From Nitrosomonadaceae bacterium (lineage in GTDB: Bacteria > Pseudomonadota > Gammaproteobacteria > Burkholderiales > Usitatibacteraceae), in assembly GCA_021300055.1 (NCBI GenBank), contig JAJTHU010000362.1, positions 1 to 10,555 on the forward strand: 10,555 nucleotides of DNA, written 5' to 3'. This document shows positions 6,123 through 10,555 of the stretch, one piece after another; position 1 is the stretch's first letter, and every line of letters starts with the position of its first letter. Position numbers and translations under genes: made by a program. Under the pieces are notes generated by a model. That model did no database searches. It was not told the DNA's origin and saw only the letters and a list, made by a program, of their open reading frames with translations.

Positions 6123-7757
6123 CTAACGGTCTCTCAAAACTTCACGGGCGGCGTTGTGCCCAGGAATCCCGGTGACGCCACCACCGGGGTGCGTACCCGA
6201 TCCGCACTGATACAGCCCGGCAATCGGTGTGCGGTAGTTGCCGTAGCCCATCACGGGACGATTAGAAAACAACTGATCGAGCGACAACGCGCCGTGGAAG
6301 ATATCCCCGCCGACCAATCCGAACTTGCGTTCGAGATCGAGTGGGGTGTGGATTTGCCGCGCGATGACGCCGTCCTTGAAGCCCGGCGCAAATTTGTCGA
6401 CGGTGTTGATCATCAAGTCAGCCACTGTTTCGCGGTGCAAATCCCAGGAATCACCATTCGGCAAACTGGGTGCGACGTGCTGACAGAACAAGCTCGCAAC
6501 GTGTTGACCTGCTGGCGCGAGCGAATCATCGACGGTGGAAGGGATGAGGATCTCCACGATCGGTTGCTGGGACCACCCGTTTAGCTTCGCGTCGAAATAG
6601 GCACGCTCCATATAGGCCAGCGACGGCGCCATGATGATGCCGGACGACAGGTGCGGACCAGCCTCGGGCAGGCACGCGAAGCGCGGCAGCTCGCGCAGCG
6701 CGACGTTCATGCGTAGCGTGCCGGAGCCGACCTTAAAGCCCTCGATGCGACGCGAGAACTCCTCGGGCACATGACTTGGCGCGACCAACTTACCAAACAG
6801 CAGCTTGGGGTTGAGGTTAGACACCACGCGCTTAGCGCGCACGACCTCACCACTCTCTAAGCGAGCACCGACCGCGCGACCGTTTTCGATGATGACCTCG
6901 GCGACAGCCGCATCAACAGTGATGTCGACGCCTCGCGCACGCGCCTCTGCCGCCATGGCCTGCGTGATGGCGCCCATGCCACCAACCGCGTGGCCCCAAA
7001 TGCCCTGCTTGCCGTTGACCTCACCGAATACGTGGTGCAGCAGCACGTACGCTGAGCCAGGTGTATAGGGCGACGCGAAGTTGCCCACCACGCTATCGAA
7101 ACCGAAGCACGCCTTGATCGGCGCGGATTCGAAGTACTGGTCCAACACATCGCCCGCACTTTTGGTGAACAGGTCGAGAACATCGCGGCGCTGCGCCATG
7201 CTGAGCGTCTTGAAACGCTTGCCGACCTTCCACACTTGCAGCATGTCGCCGATGCCGCCACCGACATTCGGCGGCGTTTCGAGGAGCATATCCTTGAGCA
7301 CGGCGGCGACGTCATCGAGCATCGCGTAGTAGCGCGGCAGTGCCTCGGCGTCGCGCACTGAAAATCGCGCCACTTCTGCTTGGGTTGCTGCAAGACCGCC
7401 GCCAACCTTGATGAAGTCACCGGGTTGATCCGATAGCGGCAGGAAATTTGAAAACGGCCGCTCAACCACGCGCAAGCCGTGTTCGGCTAGGCGCAAATCG
7501 CGGATGACTTTTGGGTTGAGCAAGCTCACCGTGTAACTCGCCGTCGAGTTACGAAAGCCGGGATGAAACTCTTCCGTCACTGCCGCGCCGCCGACAACGT
7601 GGCGGCGCTCGAGCACGCGTACGCTGAGCCCGGCACCCGCGAGGTAGCAAGCGCAGACGAGTCCGTTATGGCCGCCACCGATGATCAGGGCGTCAACGAC
7701 TGCCCCCTTAGAGGAGCCGTGTGGGGGGGTCGGCGGGCTGCTTGGGGCGGTGCTCAT
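6123..7757 (-). CDS. PYROXD2-like / phytoene-desaturase-related FAD oxidoreductase
   Basis: This 544-residue flavoprotein belongs to the NAD(P)/FAD-dependent amine-oxidase/phytoene-dehydrogenase superfamily, closest in pattern to PYROXD2 proteins. After a Pro/Ser-rich N-terminus of about 20 residues comes the dinucleotide-binding motif DALIIGGGHNGLVCACYLA (G27, G29, G32), with the ribose-binding acidic residue at E50 (VLERR) and the following VGGAA. The C-terminal FAD motif is GLYQCGSGTHPGGGVTGIPG with NAAREVL to the end (about 512-541). HPGGG-V-x-G is characteristic of this subgroup. The length is normal, so the gene appears complete. The substrate is unknown; carotenoid synthesis is not implied because no other crt-type gene is present. 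It starts 74 nt after the TerB/DUF697 stop on the same strand, so co-transcription is possible. A GATAAT -10-like hexamer (7796-7801) lacks a convincing -35. No strong Shine-Dalgarno is seen. Confidence 0.88.
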   Translation of the reverse strand: MSTAPSSPPTPPHGSSKGAVVDALIIGGGHNGLVCACYLAGAGLSVRVLERRHVVGGAAVTEEFHPGFRNSTASYTVSLLNPKVIRDLRLAEHGLRVVERPFSNFLPLSDQPGDFIKVGGGLAATQAEVARFSVRDAEALPRYYAMLDDVAAVLKDMLLETPPNVGGGIGDMLQVWKVGKRFKTLSMAQRRDVLDLFTKSAGDVLDQYFESAPIKACFGFDSVVGNFASPYTPGSAYVLLHHVFGEVNGKQGIWGHAVGGMGAITQAMAAEARARGVDITVDAAVAEVIIENGRAVGARLESGEVVRAKRVVSNLNPKLLFGKLVAPSHVPEEFSRRIEGFKVGSGTLRMNVALRELPRFACLPEAGPHLSSGIIMAPSLAYMERAYFDAKLNGWSQQPIVEILIPSTVDDSLAPAGQHVASLFCQHVAPSLPNGDSWDLHRETVADLMINTVDKFAPGFKDGVIARQIHTPLDLERKFGLVGGDIFHGALSLDQLFSNRPVMGYGNYRTPIAGLYQCGSGTHPGGGVTGIPGHNAAREVLRDR

Positions 7758-7831
7758 TGGTTGGGCTCGGCAGGATGCGAAAAATGCAATGGCGCATTAT
7801 CAGCCAAGCCCTACCAAACTCACCGCACAAT

Positions 7832-8854
7832 CTAGCGCGCAACCTCTTTCATGATCTGCGAAACATCGATGGTGCGCGCACGCTGTTGAATATCTGGCAA
7901 GTACTTGGTTTGCAATTGCTTTGCTTCGCCGAGTACGCCTGAGAAGGCCTGCTTCAGACTGTCAGCCGAGAGCGAGCGTCCGCCCGCGTAATAGCGCTTG
8001 GCCACATGACCGAGCGCATACGTCGTCGCAAACGAAAACGCTGAGCCGGTGATCATGCTGCCCGCACTGCGACCAATGCCGCCCGCCACTTTGCCGAACA
8101 AACCGCCGACTAAGCGGCGCCCAAACTGCTCGACATACTGCGAGGTCAGCCCGACACCGAGCGTGGCAAGGAAATCCTTGATGTGACCTTTGTCGAGCTC
8201 AAAGCCGTGCGCTTTGCCAATGCGATAAACCATCTTCATTTGCAAGGGGATGATGGCCATCGACGCAATCGACTGCGGCAGCAACTCCAACGCGCCGTTG
8301 AGGATGCTGTAGTTGAGGATCATCTTGTCGAGCTCGGCCTGCGTCATGGTGGCAGCGAGCGGTGGTTCTAGTGGTTGCTGCGCCGACGATGCAGCATTGC
8401 TACCTGCGCTCGCAGTTGACGCATATGCACCCGCCGCCGCACCCGCCACACCTGCTGCACCGGCAGCCACCGCAACCGGCGCTGCCGCTAGCTGGGCTGC
8501 TTGCGTGGCCACGGTTTCGGTCGCGCCTTTATCCAGCTTCAGCAAATCGCGCAGGCGATCGAGGAATGCTTTTTCGGCTGGTGAGTGCGCGCCGTCGGCA
8601 TCGCATACACCCACGGCAAACTCGTAGGCCAGCATCGCAGCATCGCTCGATGAAATCAACGCCGTCGCGGATTCCAACGTGGTCTTTTTGAGCAGGACGT
8701 TTTGGTAAATGGCCGCGGTGTTCACGCCGGTTTCACCTTGCAACGCGTCGGCGATACGGCGGATTTCGTCGCGCTCGCGCGCTTCGTTGTTGCCATCGGC
8801 AAACGCCGCAAGGAGTGCGATGGAGAGGATGGCGTCGCGTTCGAGGTCAGTCAT
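7832..8854 (-). CDS. TerB-like plus DUF697 protein
   Basis: This 340-residue protein has two parts joined by a very Ala-rich linker. Residues 1 to about 115 resemble the all-helical TerB fold (ILSIALLAAFADGNNEARER, with acidic DADGAHSPAEKAFL further on), the domain named after tellurite-resistance proteins. Residues of about 117-165 are an Ala-rich low-complexity linker. Residues of about 172-300 match the DUF697/YcjF-like pattern (Y-x-I-L-NGALELLPQSIASMA, MVYRIGKAHGFEL, FLATLGVGLTSQYVEQFGRR), followed by Gly-rich hydrophobic stretches (GGLFGKVAGGIGRSAGSM) that may enter or contact the inner membrane. DUF697 is often found with GTPase-like proteins, but none is visible nearby. Similar TerB/DUF697 fusions have no settled function; a stress or membrane role is a guess. 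A GGGA lies about 11 bases upstream of the ATG, which is weak support for the start. Confidence 0.8.
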   Translation of the reverse strand: MTDLERDAILSIALLAAFADGNNEARERDEIRRIADALQGETGVNTAAIYQNVLLKKTTLESATALISSSDAAMLAYEFAVGVCDADGAHSPAEKAFLDRLRDLLKLDKGATETVATQAAQLAAAPVAVAAGAAGVAGAAAGAYASTASAGSNAASSAQQPLEPPLAATMTQAELDKMILNYSILNGALELLPQSIASMAIIPLQMKMVYRIGKAHGFELDKGHIKDFLATLGVGLTSQYVEQFGRRLVGGLFGKVAGGIGRSAGSMITGSAFSFATTYALGHVAKRYYAGGRSLSADSLKQAFSGVLGEAKQLQTKYLPDIQQRARTIDVSQIMKEVAR

Positions 8855-8970
8855 TGCAGTCGTTCCCGTTAATCCCTTGAAGGGCGAAGTGAGTGAAGGC
8901 GGTTAGATGGCGCGCAGTCCGAAAGATTCAACCGCGCCGACAAATTGCTCAACGTCCGCCCGTGCGTGCG

Positions 8971-8986
8971 GCCGCGCGTACGCGGC
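8971..8986 (+). other. GC-rich hairpin followed by a short T-run
   Basis: GCCGCG (8971-8976) and CGCGGC (8981-8986) are perfectly complementary around CGTA. The plus strand continues with TTTCTC, as in a weak intrinsic terminator. No plus-strand gene lies upstream, so a terminator role is doubtful. It may instead be a structured part of the TerB-gene leader on the minus strand. Confidence 0.3.
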
Positions 8987-9031
8987 TTTCTCAGGGGCTT
9001 CTCAAGCGAAACACAAACTCAAGCATCCACG

Positions 9032-9064
9032 GGGCGTTTCAAGCATTTTTGCCTGAAAATGCCC
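9032..9064. repeat. Imperfect stem-loop, copy B of the dispersed palindromic element
   Basis: The core at 9037-9058 starts TTTCA, has an AT-rich loop and ends GCCTGAAA. It is identical to copy A (1694-1715) at 19 of 22 positions and both fold the same way. Outer GGGC (9032-9035) and GCCC (9061-9064) extend the stem past a small bulge. It lies downstream of the thioesterase, as copy A lies downstream of the FecR gene, so both follow a minus-strand gene. Confidence 0.6.
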
Positions 9065-9084
9065 GCCGATTGGACACTTTGCAT

Positions 9085-9103
9085 CGCGGCTTGTGAAGCC
9101 GCG
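9085..9103 (-). terminator. Strong hairpin just after the thioesterase gene (terminator-like)
   Basis: CGCGGCTT (9085-9092) pairs perfectly over 8 bp with AAGCCGCG (9096-9103) around a three-base loop, 16 bases beyond the thioesterase stop on the minus strand. There is no U-run after it on that strand, so it is not a textbook rho-independent terminator. It may stop transcription together with copy B just downstream, or protect the 3' end. Confidence 0.5.
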
Positions 9104-9119
9104 CAGGACGCGGCAGCAA

Positions 9120-9536
9120 CTAGCTCTTGCCGATACGTGCGATTTTGGCCTGCACGCGCTCGTCAAACTTGGCGACGTTCACCACGACGCGCTCGTGTGT
9201 TCCTTGACCGATGATATCAATCTCATCGCGGACCACCACTTCAAAGAAAAGCTTACGGCCCTCAACGCGAACGACCGTGACACTTGCTGTGATGTGCATA
9301 CCCACCGGTGTAGCAGCGATGTGCGAAACATTAAGCTGCGTGCCCAAGCTCTGGTGTCCGGGGGGCAGTTTCTGCTCGCAGCAAGCCAGCGCCGCGGCCT
9401 CGATGACGTTGATCATCACCGGCGTCGCGAGCACACCGATTCGACCCGAACCTACGCGGGATGCGGTGTGCTCATCGCCTACCAGTAACGTGGATGTGCC
9501 AGTGGTACCGCTCGGGATGTCAAGAGTAATGGTCAT
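9120..9536 (-). CDS. FlK-type hotdog acyl-CoA thioesterase
   Basis: This complete 138-residue single-domain hotdog protein resembles the fluoroacetyl-CoA thioesterase (FlK) family of small acyl-CoA thioesterases. Thr38 (GVLATP), Glu46 (VIEAAAL) and His72 (NVSHIAATPVG) have the same spacing (8 and 26 residues) as the FlK catalytic Thr/Glu/His triad. The conserved SLGTQLNVSHIAATP segment and the later GRKLFFEVVVRDE plus GTHERVVV strands complete the fold. Family members hydrolyse short or unusual acyl-CoA esters, often for detoxification or CoA recycling; fluoroacetate specificity should not be assumed. The protein is cytoplasmic, with no signal peptide. It is divergent from the GMC oxidoreductase gene with 29 bp between the annotated starts. 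No Shine-Dalgarno is visible before the ATG. Confidence 0.85.
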   Translation of the reverse strand: MTITLDIPSGTTGTSTLLVGDEHTASRVGSGRIGVLATPVMINVIEAAALACCEQKLPPGHQSLGTQLNVSHIAATPVGMHITASVTVVRVEGRKLFFEVVVRDEIDIIGQGTHERVVVNVAKFDERVQAKIARIGKS

Positions 9537-9537
9537 A

Positions 9538-9565
9538 TTGAGTCGTCATTGCGTTCGATTATTCT
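9538..9565 (+). promoter_or_regulatory. Possible promoter of the GMC oxidoreductase gene
   Basis: TTGAGT (9538-9543), a 16-base spacer and TATTCT (9560-9565) make a weak sigma70-like match, four of six in each hexamer. Transcription would start near 9572, after the first ATG (9566). If the promoter is real, translation must begin downstream of that ATG, for example at GTG 9614. Confidence 0.25.
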
Positions 9566-10555
9566 ATGCGCCGTGCCTGCAACGTGCACGCGCATCCCTT
9601 GTCCAATATCAACGTGAATTCTCAGGCCTCAGCATCCACCGACGTTATTTCCGTCGGCGAGTTCGACTACGTCATCGTCGGCGCCGGTTCCGGAGGGTGC
9701 GTGCTCGCCAATCGGCTTAGCGCCGATCCCAGTCGACGTGTGTTGCTGCTCGAGGCAGGAGGTGCGGACGACTGGCATTGGATTCACATACCGGTCGGCT
9801 ATTTGTTTTGCATCGGCAATCCGCGCACTGATTGGTGCTACAAGACCGAGCCAGAGCCCGGACTGAACGGGCGCAGCATCCTCTACGCACGCGGTCGCAC
9901 CCTCGGCGGATGCTCGTCGATTAACGCCATGATCTACATGCGCGGCCAAGCGCGCGACTACGACGAATGGGCAGCGCTCACCGGCGATTCGCGCTGGGCG
10001 TGGCGCGATGTGTTGCCCGTGTTTCGGCAATTTGAGAATCACTTCGCCGGCGCGTCTGAGTGGCACGGCGCAGGCGGGGAGTGGCGTTTGGAAGCGCAGC
10101 GGTTGCATTGGGAAGTTCTCGACATCTGGCAACGCGCCGCCGCGGAACAAGGAATTCCACCAATCATCGACTTCAACGCCGGGCCAAGCAATGACGGCAG
10201 CGCGCGCTTTCAGGTGAATCAACGGATGGGGTCGCGTTGGAATGCGGCCAAGGCATATCTGCGCCCCGCGATGGCGCGCCCCAACCTCACCGTCCTCACC
10301 CACGCGCACGCGGCTGCCGTTGAGACCACCGTGCGCGATGGACGCCGCATCGCCACCGGTGTTCGATTTACACGAGATGGCCAACTGCTTGGTGCCCGCG
10401 CGCGCCGCGAAGTCATCCTTGCGGGCGGCGCCATCAATTCACCGCAACTCCTACAACTCTCCGGCATAGGCGACCCTGCCCTACTGCGTGAATTGCAAAT
10501 TCCCGTGGTGCACGCGCTGCCCGGGGTCGGCGCGAATCTGCAAGATCATTTGCAA
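9566..10555 (+). CDS. GMC-family FAD oxidoreductase (choline/alcohol dehydrogenase type), 3' end beyond window
   Basis: The frame is open for 330 codons to the right edge; family members usually have about 530-560 residues, so roughly the last 200 are missing, including the catalytic His region. The FAD-binding motif is FDYVIVGAGSGGCVLANRL (G39, G41, G44), with the acidic residue at E63 in LLLEAGG. GMC signature 1 is at 110-127 (GRTLGGCSSINAMIYMRG) and signature 2 at 286-302 (AGGAINSPQLLQLSGIG). These proteins oxidise alcohols, choline or related substrates with FAD; the substrate is unknown. No signal peptide is seen, so it is probably cytoplasmic or loosely membrane-associated. The first ATG gives an N-terminal extension of about 32 residues that is unlike the family and has no Shine-Dalgarno. 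GTG at 9584 or 9614, or TTG at 9599, are alternative starts. Confidence 0.88.
   Translation, partial: MRRACNVHAHPLSNINVNSQASASTDVISVGEFDYVIVGAGSGGCVLANRLSADPSRRVLLLEAGGADDWHWIHIPVGYLFCIGNPRTDWCYKTEPEPGLNGRSILYARGRTLGGCSSINAMIYMRGQARDYDEWAALTGDSRWAWRDVLPVFRQFENHFAGASEWHGAGGEWRLEAQRLHWEVLDIWQRAAAEQGIPPIIDFNAGPSNDGSARFQVNQRMGSRWNAAKAYLRPAMARPNLTVLTHAHAAAVETTVRDGRRIATGVRFTRDGQLLGARARREVILAGGAINSPQLLQLSGIGDPALLRELQIPVVHALPGVGANLQDHLQ

Larger units (their letters stand above)
8855..9119. other. Intergenic region with several stem-loops
   Basis: This 265-nt gap separates the thioesterase stop (9120) from the TerB/DUF697 start (8854), both on the minus strand. It holds an 11-base palindrome (CCCTT-G-AAGGG, 8874-8884), a GC hairpin (8971-8986), the palindromic repeat copy B (9032-9064) and a strong hairpin after the thioesterase (9085-9103). 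I see no gene and no convincing promoter in it. Confidence 0.5.

Noticed and set aside
6857..7465. Minus-strand frame of 202 codons within the PYROXD2-like gene
   Set aside because: It is a shadow in another frame of the flavoprotein, with the Arg/Ser-rich composition expected of such frames.

Overview
The window looks like part of a Gram-negative, moderately GC-rich proteobacterial chromosome, most likely a betaproteobacterium (Burkholderiales-like). That placement is an inference from gene content: Sec-exported outer-membrane and surface proteins, a PYROXD2-type flavoprotein, a TerB/DUF697 protein and a GMC oxidoreductase. There is no rRNA, tRNA or other taxonomic marker here. I see no tRNA, rRNA, insertion sequence, integrase or CRISPR array. 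Seven protein genes are recognisable. Six are on the minus strand and one, at the right edge, is on the plus strand. The two edge genes are incomplete.

Left half (1-5649, all minus strand): a cell-surface/export block. Transcription would start near 5816 from a good sigma70-like promoter (5823-5851). It runs through a leader of about 165 nt into a TPR plus outer-membrane beta-barrel protein resembling Slam translocators. After 20 nt follows a 790-residue secreted protein with a FecR domain, a Thr/Pro/Gly-rich linker and two copies of a C-terminal module resembling TbpB-type beta-barrels. Further downstream is a secreted seven-bladed YVTN beta-propeller with a putative Ig domain, which runs off the left edge. 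A barrel translocator beside a substrate with TbpB-like barrels is the arrangement expected of a Slam-dependent (type XI) secretion pair. This FecR-headed, apparently non-lipidated version is the most interesting item in the window.

Middle (5650-6122): 473 nt without a convincing gene. It holds the promoter and leader of the surface block and, upstream of these, closely spaced hairpins between about 5870 and 5941.

Right half (6123-10555): metabolic and unclassified genes. On the minus strand are a TerB/DUF697 protein, then a PYROXD2-like FAD oxidoreductase 74 nt downstream. Upstream of those lies a FlK-type hotdog acyl-CoA thioesterase followed by a strong hairpin. The thioesterase is divergently transcribed, across only 29 bp as annotated, from a GMC-family FAD oxidoreductase that leaves the window at the right edge.

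Two similar 22-bp imperfect palindromes (19 of 22 positions identical) occur in separate intergenic regions at 1694-1715 and 9037-9058. They are probably copies of a dispersed stem-loop element.
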